This document shows positions 1-5,887 of a stretch of 5,887 nt of DNA, piece by piece. Within the stretch, counting starts at the first letter, position 1; each line of letters begins with the position of its first letter. The stretch is from Chloroflexi bacterium RBG_16_57_11 (GTDB lineage Bacteria > Chloroflexota > Anaerolineae > Anaerolineales > UBA4823), in the NCBI GenBank assembly GCA_001795165.1, contig MGNS01000134.1:14702-20588 (forward strand), in the 5' to 3' direction. The position numbers and the translations under genes are program-made. The notes below the pieces were generated by a model. The model searched no databases. It had not been told where the DNA came from and worked only from the letters and a program-made list of their open reading frames with translations.

Positions 1-1
1 G

Positions 2-931
2 CAAGCCGAGCTGAAAGAGCAGCGCTACCAACCGGGAGCGTATTACTCGTTCTACATCCGCGACCCCAAGCGGCGATTGATCTCAGCCGCCCCTTTCCGC
101 GACCGTGTGGTCCACCATGCGCTGTGCAACGTGATCGAGCCGCTATTCGAGCGTGCTTTTATCGGTGACTCGTATGCAAACCGGATCGGGAAAGGCACCC
201 ACAAGGCGCTGGACCGTGCCCAGTCCTTCAGCCGCGCCTATCCCTATGTGTTGCAATGCGACCTGAGGCAGTTCTTCCCCAGCGTGGACCTGGAAATCCT
301 GCGAGCGCTGCTGGAGCACAAGATCGCCGATCCACAGGTGCTTTGGCTGTGCCAGCAAGTCCTGGACAGCGGTGCAGGTGAACTGAGGGCGGAGTACGAG
401 ATGGTGTATTTTCCGAACGATGACCTGCTAGCTGCCCTTCGTCCCCGCGGCCTGCCGATTGGCAACCTGACCAGTCAATTCTTGGCCAACGTTTACCTGA
501 ACGAGCTGGACCAGTTTGTCAAGCGCGAATTGAAGTGCCGCGATTACCTGCGTTATTGCGACGATTTTTTACTATTTGCCGGCAACAAGCGCCAACTATG
601 GGAGTGGAAAGCGGATATCCAGCAGCATCTGGCGGGTCTGCGCCTGACCCTGCATGAACGCTCCAGCACAGTCTATCCGGTGACAAGCGGCATCCCATTT
701 CTGGGCTTTCGACTGTATTCGGACCACCGGCGACTGCTGAGGCGCAACGGGGTGGCCTTCGCTCGCCGCCAGCGGCGCAGTTACCGCCAGATTGCACGCG
801 GCGAGATGACCCATGCCGAGTGGGGCGAGCGGCTGCGCGGGTGGATTGCTCATGTGCAACACGGCGATACCTGGGGGCTACGACGGTCGCTGCTCAGCAG
901 ACCCGTCCCGTCGTTAGAAAGGCCTGGATGA
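2..931 (+). CDS. DGR-type reverse transcriptase (5'-truncated by window edge)
   Basis: This is an RNA-directed DNA polymerase of the diversity-generating retroelement class. In that class, with Avd, it copies a template RNA into cDNA with errors at adenines, and the cDNA replaces a variable repeat. The frame is open to the left edge (309 visible codons). The residues before the TTG at 77 still read as conserved RT sequence (IRDPKRRLISAAPFRDRVVHHA), so the true start lies upstream. Visible signatures are motif A CDLRQFFPSVD (catalytic Asp at 260-262), the motif 4 string GLPIGNLTSQ (449-478), the active site YCDD (554-565) and GIPFLGF (689-709). The C-terminus has a thumb-like WIAHVQHGDTWGLR segment. 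The SQ ending of motif 4, where group II intron RTs have SP, is the known hallmark of DGR RTs. No maturase X or HNH endonuclease domain follows. All polymerase Asp residues are present, so it looks active. The stop overlaps the avd start by 4 bases. Confidence 0.93.
   Translation, partial: QAELKEQRYQPGAYYSFYIRDPKRRLISAAPFRDRVVHHALCNVIEPLFERAFIGDSYANRIGKGTHKALDRAQSFSRAYPYVLQCDLRQFFPSVDLEILRALLEHKIADPQVLWLCQQVLDSGAGELRAEYEMVYFPNDDLLAALRPRGLPIGNLTSQFLANVYLNELDQFVKRELKCRDYLRYCDDFLLFAGNKRQLWEWKADIQQHLAGLRLTLHERSSTVYPVTSGIPFLGFRLYSDHRRLLRRNGVAFARRQRRSYRQIARGEMTHAEWGERLRGWIAHVQHGDTWGLRRSLLSRPVPSLERPG
916..922 (+). promoter_or_regulatory. Probable ribosome binding site of avd
   Basis: The sequence AGAAAGG lies 5 bases before the ATG at 928, inside the end of the RT gene. 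It supports 928 over the in-frame upstream ATG at 820, because residues encoded from 820 to 927 do not resemble Avd. The overlapping ATGA (928-931) also suggests that avd translation is coupled to termination of the RT. Confidence 0.55.
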
Positions 932-1257
932 AAGAGTCCCCTATCTTTACACGAACCTATGACCTCTTGCTGTGGCTGATCCCGCTGACAATCAAGTTCC
1001 CACGCAGCCAACGTTTTGTCCTGGCAGAGGCGGTGCAGCACACAGCGTTGACCTTACAAGAGCAGTTGATCGATGCGACAGGCGACGAAACGCCGCGCCT
1101 GGCTTTGCGCCAAGCCGACATTACGCTGACAAAGCTACGCACCTACCTGCGTCTGTGCAAGGATTTGAAGCTGGTCAGCTTTGATCAGTATGAATACGCC
1201 TCAGTGATCGTGAACGAGATCGGGCGGCTGCTCGGTGGCTGGATGAAGAGCGTCTGA
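928..1257 (+). CDS. avd: Avd, DGR accessory variability determinant (four-helix bundle protein)
   Basis: This 109-residue protein belongs to the DGR Avd / 23S rRNA-intervening-sequence four-helix-bundle family. In Bordetella phage DGRs, Avd forms a basic pentamer that binds the RT and template RNA and is required for mutagenic cDNA synthesis. The N-terminal helix carries the recognisable family string from FTRTYDLLLW (7-16) to KFPRSQRFVLAE (23-34). Helix 3 has LTKLRTYLRLCKDLKL (67-82), and the last helix ends in GRLLGGWMKSV, a typical Avd terminus. By count there are 14 Lys/Arg against 12 Asp/Glu, so the chain is only mildly basic. The start at 928 is chosen because it gives the usual family length, has an AGAAAGG ribosome site and overlaps the RT stop. 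Immediate placement after a DGR-type RT confirms the call. The next gene begins 6 bases after the stop, in the same frame. Confidence 0.93.
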   Translation: MKESPIFTRTYDLLLWLIPLTIKFPRSQRFVLAEAVQHTALTLQEQLIDATGDETPRLALRQADITLTKLRTYLRLCKDLKLVSFDQYEYASVIVNEIGRLLGGWMKSV

Positions 1258-1263
1258 TCAGCA

Positions 1264-3399
1264 ATGGATAATGTTAGCTTGACTGAACTTCAGCACGTGC
1301 TGGTCAGCCAGCCTCTGAACCGACGCATTTTCCTGGAAGGCCCGGCCGGGGCAGGCAAGACCACCGCGGCGGTCGACCGGTTGATGCGCCTGCTGGAGAG
1401 CGGCATACCCGGCGAGTCGCTGTTGCTGCTCGTGCCGCAACGCACCCTGGCCGGCCCTTATGAGGCCGCGCTGCGCGCTCCGGGGGCTGTGGCGGGCGGC
1501 GTGGTGAGGGCGCTGACGGCCGGTGGAGTGGCCAGGCGTATGGTCGACCTGTTTTGGCCGCTGGTGGCCGGACCGGCGGGGTTTGTCAAGCCGGAGGAGT
1601 TGCCGGTCTTCCTGACCCTTGAGACGGCTCAATATTATATGGCTCACCTGCTAAGGCCGCTGTTGGAGGAAGGGCTGTTCGATTCGGTAGTGATCGACCG
1701 CAACCGCCTGTACAGCCAGGTAGTTGATAATCTCAACAAAGCTGCCGTGGTGGGTTTCCCCTATACCGAGATTGGTGCGCGGCTCAAAGCAGCCTGGGTT
1801 GGTGAGCCCGGCCAGTTACGGGTGTATGAGGATGTGCAAACCGCAGCCGAAATGTTCCGGCGGTTCTGCCTGGTGCACAACCTGCTGGATTTTTCGCTCC
1901 AGGTGGAGGTCTTCCGCCAGCATGCATGGCCACTGAGGGAGTGCCGGGTTTATTTACAGACGACCTATCGCCACTTGATCTATGACAATATCGAGGAAGA
2001 CACCCCTTTCGCTCACGATCTGATTGGCGAATGGTTGAAAGAATTCGACTCCGCTCTGCTGATTTTCGATTTGGAGGCCGGGTATCGCCGCTTCCTAGGT
2101 GCAGACCCTGAATCGGCTTATGCACTCAAAGACCGGTGCGAGGTCAATCTGGCGCTTCCGGATTCGTTGGTCATGACGGCTCCGATTGTTGGTCTGGGCG
2201 AGGCGTTGGGTGCGGCGTTGCACGGCGAGCGCCGTCCCTCGCAGTTGCCGGCGAACCTCTCCGACACGCTCAAATTCGAGTACCATCGCTTCTTTCCGCA
2301 GATGCTAGATTGGGTGACGGAAAGTATCGTCGACCTGGTAGAAGGGCAGGGCACTTCACCGGGGGAGATCGTCGTGCTTGCGCCATACCTGTCGGACGCG
2401 CTGCGCTTCTCCTTGATGGAGCGCCTCAGGGAGCGCGGCATCCCGGTCCGCTCGCACCGGCCATCCCGCTCGCTGCGGGAAGAGCCAGCCACACAATGCC
2501 TGTTGACGCTGGCAGCCCTGGCACACCCGGAGTGGGGTATCCGACCGAGCAAATTCGATGTGACTTATGCGCTGATGCAGGCCATCCACAGGCTTGACCT
2601 GGTAAGGGCCAGGCTGCTGGCGGAGATCGTATACCGGGAGCGCAGCGGAGAGCTATCATCGTTCGACCTGATCCGCCCGGAGACGCAGGAGCGCATCACC
2701 TACCGGATGGGGGAGCGATACGAGCGCCTGCGAAACTGGCTGAGCGAGGCCAGCCTCAGGGATGACGAGCTGGATCATTTTCTCAGCCGCCTGTTCGGGG
2801 AAGTGCTTTCTCAGACCGGGTTCGGCTTCCACGCCAGCTATGACGCCGGAGGCGTCACAGCCAACCTGATCGAATCGGTACAGAAGTTCCGTTGGGTGGC
2901 AGGGCCTATGCTGGAGCAGGCGGGCACCGCATTGGGCAAGGAATACCTGCTGATGGTGCAGGATGGAGTGATCGCGGCTCAATACATGGGGAGCTGGCAA
3001 ACCCGGCCAGGCGAGGCCGTCTTGCTTGCACCGGCCTATACTTTCCTGATGAGCAACCGGCCAGTGGAGGTGCAGTTCTGGCTGGATGTAGGCGGCCGCG
3101 GCTGGACCGAGCGGCTGTACCAGCCGCTGACGCACCCGTATGTGCTCAGCCGCAATTGGGAGGTTGGTCGGCTATGGGGCGACGCCGACGAGGTGGAGGC
3201 CGGGCGGGAGGCGCTTTACCGGCTGGCGCGGGGTCTGTTGCACCGCTGCCGGCGGGCTATCTACCTGGGGTTGAGCGAGCTGGGCGAGCAAGGTTACGAG
3301 CAGCGCGGCTCACTGCTGATGGCTTTTCAGCGCGTGCTGCGTGGTGTGCCGGCGCCGAACCCTGTGGACGAGCGTGTAGAGGGCGACGGCGATGAGTGA
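1264..3399 (+). CDS. AddB/RecC-like helicase-family protein with degenerate motor motifs
   Basis: This 711-residue protein is related to SF1 UvrD/AddB helicases and is probably the non-motor or weak-motor partner of the helicase encoded next. The Walker A motif is intact (GPAGAGKT, residues 26-33). The motif II position reads YDNIEEDTP (240-248): Asp is kept, but the usual adjacent Glu is Asn. Motif III can be recognised in DLEAGYRRFLGADP (269-282), with the GDPxQ glutamine missing. Near residues 586-609, where motif V should be, there is no HxxKGLE core. Near 666-678 there is no GxTRAR arginine-finger motif. AddB of Bacillus likewise keeps an ATP site but does not translocate. Unlike AddB, this protein ends without a visible PD-(D/E)XK nuclease domain. 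The start at ATG 1264 has only a weak, distant GAAGAG upstream (1245-1250), so translation may depend on re-initiation after avd. The gene overlaps the next by 8 bases. The family assignment is firmer than the exact role. Confidence 0.8.
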   Translation: MDNVSLTELQHVLVSQPLNRRIFLEGPAGAGKTTAAVDRLMRLLESGIPGESLLLLVPQRTLAGPYEAALRAPGAVAGGVVRALTAGGVARRMVDLFWPLVAGPAGFVKPEELPVFLTLETAQYYMAHLLRPLLEEGLFDSVVIDRNRLYSQVVDNLNKAAVVGFPYTEIGARLKAAWVGEPGQLRVYEDVQTAAEMFRRFCLVHNLLDFSLQVEVFRQHAWPLRECRVYLQTTYRHLIYDNIEEDTPFAHDLIGEWLKEFDSALLIFDLEAGYRRFLGADPESAYALKDRCEVNLALPDSLVMTAPIVGLGEALGAALHGERRPSQLPANLSDTLKFEYHRFFPQMLDWVTESIVDLVEGQGTSPGEIVVLAPYLSDALRFSLMERLRERGIPVRSHRPSRSLREEPATQCLLTLAALAHPEWGIRPSKFDVTYALMQAIHRLDLVRARLLAEIVYRERSGELSSFDLIRPETQERITYRMGERYERLRNWLSEASLRDDELDHFLSRLFGEVLSQTGFGFHASYDAGGVTANLIESVQKFRWVAGPMLEQAGTALGKEYLLMVQDGVIAAQYMGSWQTRPGEAVLLAPAYTFLMSNRPVEVQFWLDVGGRGWTERLYQPLTHPYVLSRNWEVGRLWGDADEVEAGREALYRLARGLLHRCRRAIYLGLSELGEQGYEQRGSLLMAFQRVLRGVPAPNPVDERVEGDGDE
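3378..3383 (+). promoter_or_regulatory. Probable ribosome binding site of the UvrD-type helicase gene
   Basis: AGAGGG lies 8 bases before the ATG at 3392, inside the 3' end of the preceding gene. Together with the ATGAGTGA overlap (3392-3399), it supports this start and suggests translational coupling of the two helicase-family proteins. Confidence 0.6.
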
Positions 3400-5656
3400 A
3401 GATCGCCCTATTGCAGCCCAGCTGCGACCTGCGCAAGCAGAAATCCTGGGTTACCGGTCGGGAAATATGGGGATTTCCGCCGTGCCCGGCAGCGGCAAGA
3501 CCTGGACCCTGTCGCTGCTGGCGGCGCAGATCGTCGCCTCCGGCGAGCTGGCCGACGACCAGGAAGTGCTGGTGGTTACGCTGGTCAACTCGGCGGTGGA
3601 GAATTTCAACCAGCGAGTGAGCAGTTTCATCGAGATTCAGGGCTTGTTGCCTTATATGGGCTACCGCGTGCGCACGCTGCATGGCCTGGCGCACGACATC
3701 GTCCGCCAGCGACCTTCTCTGGTAGGGCTGGATGATCGCTTCCAGATAGTCGACGAGCGCGAGGCCGAAGGCATCCGCCTGGAGGCTGCCCGCGCCTGGC
3801 TGCGCAGCCACCCGGACGACCTGGAAGGTTACCTGGACCCCGAGATGGAGGAGGGCAAGCGCTCCTGGGTGGGACGGGAGAAACTGCCCGAGCTGGTGGG
3901 TGAGATTGCCTTGAGCCTGGTGCGCTACGCCAAGGACCGGCGGCTGACCCCCGAGCGACTGCGCCAGCGATTGGATGACCTACCCGTGCCACTACCCCTG
4001 GCCGAGATGGGTTGGCAGATCTATGAAGATTACCAGCAGGCATTGGCTTACCGCGGGGCGGTGGACTTCGACGACCTCATCCGCCTGGCAATCCAGGCGT
4101 TGGAAGCTGATCTGGGTTACCTGGAGCGGCTACGTTACCAATGGCCGTACATCCTGGAAGACGAGGCGCAAGACAGCAGCCGCCTGCAGGAGGAGATCTT
4201 ACAGCGCTTAGCCGGGCCGGATGGAAACTGGGTGCGTGTAGGCGATCCCAACCAGGCCATCTACGAGACATTCACCACTGCCAACCCGCGCTATCTGCGG
4301 GATTTCCTGGTCCGCAGTGATGTAGCGCCGCGCATCTTGCCCAACTCCGGGCGTTCGACGGGCAGCATAATCGACCTGGCGAACTACCTTGTGGATTGGA
4401 CGATGAAGGAGCATCCCCAGGCTACCGCCCGTGACGCCTTGCAGGCCCCGCCCTGGATCGAAGCGACCCCGCCCGGTGATCCACAACCCAATCCGGCGGA
4501 CGACCCGGAGCAAATTCACCTGGTCGAGCGTAAGTACACGCCACAATTGGAGATTGAGGCGGTGGTCGCATCCCTGGAGCACTGGCTAACGGAGCATCCA
4601 GACTGGACCGTAGCCGTCCTGGTGCCGCGCAACGAGCGCGGCTTCGAGCTGGTCGATGCGCTGCGCCGAAAAGATCTTCCTTATGAGGACAGCTTATTAC
4701 GCTCGTCCAGTTCGACACGCTTTTCGGCAGGCGTGTTGGGCAACCTGTTGCGCTTTCTCGCCGATCCAGGATCGGCGCGCAGGCTATCCGAAGTTTACAA
4801 GGTCTGGCGAGGCGACGAACGACAGGAAGAGCGAGGCCAGGCGGAAGTGGCGCAGATCGCCGATCTTTTACGCAGAGTTGAGCGCGTAGAGGATTACTTG
4901 TGGCCCGGCGCAGAACGTGACTGGCTGGCCGATCTGGATCTGGCAGCGGCAGATCCACAGGTGCTGGCATCTTTGGAGGAATTCCGTCGCCTGGCGCGGC
5001 GCTGGCAGAATGCGGCTTTGCTGCCAATCGACCAGATGTTGCTCAGCCTGGCGCAGGATTTGCTTACCCAGCCCTCGGACCTGGCCCTGGCACACAAGCT
5101 GGCGGTGCTTTTGCGCCAGGCTCACCAGATCCACCCCGACTGGCGGCTTCCCGAATTAAGCGAGGAGCTGGCGGTGATTGCCCGCAACGAGCGGCGTTTC
5201 CTGGGTTTTTCCAGCGACGACCTGGGCTTTGAGCCGGAGCAACACAAAGGTAAGGTGGTCGTCTCAACCATGCACCGCGCCAAGGGGCTGGAGTGGGATC
5301 GAGTTTACCTGATGTCGGTTAATAACTATGATTTTCCCTCCGCCAACCAGGAAGATACTTACATCTCGGAGAGATGGTTCATCCGTGACAGCCTCAACCT
5401 GCAGGCTGAGGCGCTGGCCCAGCTGCAGGCCGCGCTGGAGGTGAACGAGTACTCCTGGTATGAGGAAGGCCAGGCTACATTAAACGCCCGGCTGGATTAC
5501 ACGCGCGAGCGGCTGCGCTTGCTCTATGTGGGCATCACACGCGCCCGGCGCGAGCTGGTGGTGACCTGGAACACCGGGCGCGACGGCCGGCGACAACCCG
5601 CCGTTCCGCTGGTCGCCTTGCAGAATTTCTGGGAGGAGCGTCAAAGTGACAGGTGA
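3392..5656 (+). CDS. UvrD/AddA-type SF1A ATP-dependent DNA helicase
   Basis: This 754-residue DNA helicase of the UvrD/Rep/AddA superfamily is expected to translocate 3' to 5' on single-stranded DNA using ATP. Motifs appear in order. They are a Q-motif-like LRPAQAEIL (11-19), Walker A VPGSGKT (31-37), Ia TLVNSAVENFNQRV (63-76), Ib TLHGLAH (95-101), II ILEDEAQD (254-261), III VGDPNQAIYETF (283-294), IV NSGRSTGSI (318-326), V VVVSTMHRAKGLEWD (622-636) and VI YVGITRARRE (712-721). All catalytic positions look intact; motif IV departs from the usual NYRS but keeps the Arg. A Pro-rich linker follows the first half (about 353-371). The chain ends about 35 residues after motif VI with no nuclease domain, whereas AddA and RecB continue into one. 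The separate nuclease gene begins 11 bases before this stop, so it probably supplies that activity. It could alternatively be a stand-alone UvrD/PcrA relative, but the gene context argues for a helicase-nuclease complex. Confidence 0.93.
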   Translation: MSEDRPIAAQLRPAQAEILGYRSGNMGISAVPGSGKTWTLSLLAAQIVASGELADDQEVLVVTLVNSAVENFNQRVSSFIEIQGLLPYMGYRVRTLHGLAHDIVRQRPSLVGLDDRFQIVDEREAEGIRLEAARAWLRSHPDDLEGYLDPEMEEGKRSWVGREKLPELVGEIALSLVRYAKDRRLTPERLRQRLDDLPVPLPLAEMGWQIYEDYQQALAYRGAVDFDDLIRLAIQALEADLGYLERLRYQWPYILEDEAQDSSRLQEEILQRLAGPDGNWVRVGDPNQAIYETFTTANPRYLRDFLVRSDVAPRILPNSGRSTGSIIDLANYLVDWTMKEHPQATARDALQAPPWIEATPPGDPQPNPADDPEQIHLVERKYTPQLEIEAVVASLEHWLTEHPDWTVAVLVPRNERGFELVDALRRKDLPYEDSLLRSSSSTRFSAGVLGNLLRFLADPGSARRLSEVYKVWRGDERQEERGQAEVAQIADLLRRVERVEDYLWPGAERDWLADLDLAAADPQVLASLEEFRRLARRWQNAALLPIDQMLLSLAQDLLTQPSDLALAHKLAVLLRQAHQIHPDWRLPELSEELAVIARNERRFLGFSSDDLGFEPEQHKGKVVVSTMHRAKGLEWDRVYLMSVNNYDFPSANQEDTYISERWFIRDSLNLQAEALAQLQAALEVNEYSWYEEGQATLNARLDYTRERLRLLYVGITRARRELVVTWNTGRDGRRQPAVPLVALQNFWEERQSDR
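5631..5638 (+). promoter_or_regulatory. Strong ribosome binding site of the nuclease gene
   Basis: GGGAGGAG sits 7 bases before the GTG at 5646, inside the end of the helicase gene. It is the best Shine-Dalgarno match of the four junctions. It decides the GTG start, since the conserved nuclease sequence begins shortly afterwards and no nearby ATG precedes it. Confidence 0.7.
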
Positions 5657-5887
5657 GCTGTTCCAAAACGGTTTGTTGGAGGGCTTCGAGGCACGCCCCG
5701 GCCTCCCAGATGGTTTTATCTTCAGCCAGGGCAGCTTGCAAGATTATACCGAATGCCCGCGCCGTTTCCTGTTGCGGTATGTGTTGCGACTGGCCTGGCC
5801 AGGGTTGGAGAGCGAGCCGGTGATGGAAAATGAGCGCCTGATGAAACAGGGCGAGCGTTTCCACCGCCTGGCACAGCAGTACTGGCT
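5646..5887 (+). CDS. PD-(D/E)XK (RecB-family) nuclease, N-terminal part (cut by window edge)
   Basis: The first 80 codons of a RecB/AddB/Cas4-related nuclease run off the right edge. After a short leader, residues 26-46 show the family entry pattern: FSQGSLQDY, then ECPRRFLLRYV with Cys37. A Trp-Pro pair and an acidic stretch follow, then GERFHRLAQQYW (69-80). Its Gly-x-x-x-His (Gly69, His73) matches the conserved first nuclease motif of the family. The catalytic Asp...Glu-x-Lys core lies beyond the window, so activity cannot be judged. Cys37 aligns with the first cysteine that in AddB- and Cas4-type nucleases ligates a 4Fe-4S cluster; the C-terminal cysteine group that would confirm this is also out of view. 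The GTG start is backed by GGGAGGAG and overlaps the helicase gene by 11 bases. It probably supplies the cutting activity for the two upstream helicase-family proteins. Confidence 0.85.
   Translation, partial: MTGELFQNGLLEGFEARPGLPDGFIFSQGSLQDYTECPRRFLLRYVLRLAWPGLESEPVMENERLMKQGERFHRLAQQYW

Noticed and set aside
77..79. TTG at 77 as the start of the reverse transcriptase
   Set aside because: The frame is open back to base 2, and the upstream codons encode conserved DGR-RT residues, so the gene begins outside the window.
329..342. 14-base identity GATCCACAGGTGCT shared with 4952-4965
   Set aside because: Both copies fall in coding sequence and encode the same short peptide (DPQVL) in unrelated proteins. 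There is no flanking similarity, so it is most likely chance and too short to be a template/variable repeat.
820..927. Upstream in-frame ATG at 820 as the avd start
   Set aside because: It would add 36 residues unlike Avd and overlap the RT gene by 112 bases. The ATG at 928 has a ribosome site and gives the usual family length.
2..931. Group II intron maturase or retron RT
   Set aside because: Motif 4 ends in SQ rather than SP, no maturase or endonuclease domain follows the RT, and avd is adjacent. These point to a DGR-type enzyme.
2136..2597. Plus-strand open frame of 153 codons inside the AddB-like gene
   Set aside because: It is an out-of-frame shadow with Gly/Arg/Ala-rich composition and no family resemblance.
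3257..3811. Minus-strand open frame of 184 codons across the junction of the two helicase-family genes
   Set aside because: It is fully antisense to two well-supported genes, has low-complexity composition and no recognisable domain.
4422..5027. Long minus-strand open frame (201 codons) opposite the helicase gene
   Set aside because: It lies opposite a clearly conserved helicase, its translation is rich in Pro, Arg and Ala with no recognisable motif, and it is the expected shadow of GC-rich coding DNA.

Overview
This window is almost wholly coding, all on the + strand. It holds five genes: two cut by the window edges and three complete. The only untranslated gap between them is 6 bases (1258-1263); the other three junctions overlap by 4, 8 and 11 bases. 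No promoter, terminator, RNA gene, CRISPR array or insertion sequence was seen. The packing suggests one polycistronic unit transcribed from a promoter upstream of the window. The GC-rich composition, the DGR-type reverse transcriptase with its Avd partner, and the style of the helicase and nuclease proteins suggest an environmental bacterium. Chloroflexota (Anaerolineae-like) is my best guess, but that rests on family resemblance only and is an inference.

Left part (2-1257): the 3' portion of a reverse transcriptase gene and a complete avd gene. The RT carries the IGNLTSQ form of motif 4 and a YCDD active site, which mark the diversity-generating retroelement (DGR) class. Avd is the small four-helix-bundle partner that DGR RTs need for mutagenic copying of a template repeat. 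The template repeat, variable repeat and diversified target gene are not in the window. If they exist, they lie upstream of the RT or elsewhere.

Right part (1264-5887): a three-gene set that looks like an AddAB/RecBCD-type DNA end-processing machine spread over separate polypeptides. The first is a 711-residue helicase-like protein with an intact Walker A but degenerate later motifs, resembling the AddB/RecC partner. The second is a 754-residue UvrD/AddA-type SF1A helicase with essentially all motifs intact. The third is the start of a separate PD-(D/E)XK (RecB-family) nuclease, running off the right edge. Together they would be expected to unwind and degrade or resect double-stranded DNA ends, in repair or against foreign DNA.

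The most notable point is the junction. The RT-avd pair and the helicase-nuclease trio are packed like a single operon, and avd and the first helicase-like gene share a reading frame, separated by one TGA and two sense codons. Whether cDNA synthesis and DNA end processing are functionally linked here, or merely adjacent, cannot be decided from the sequence.
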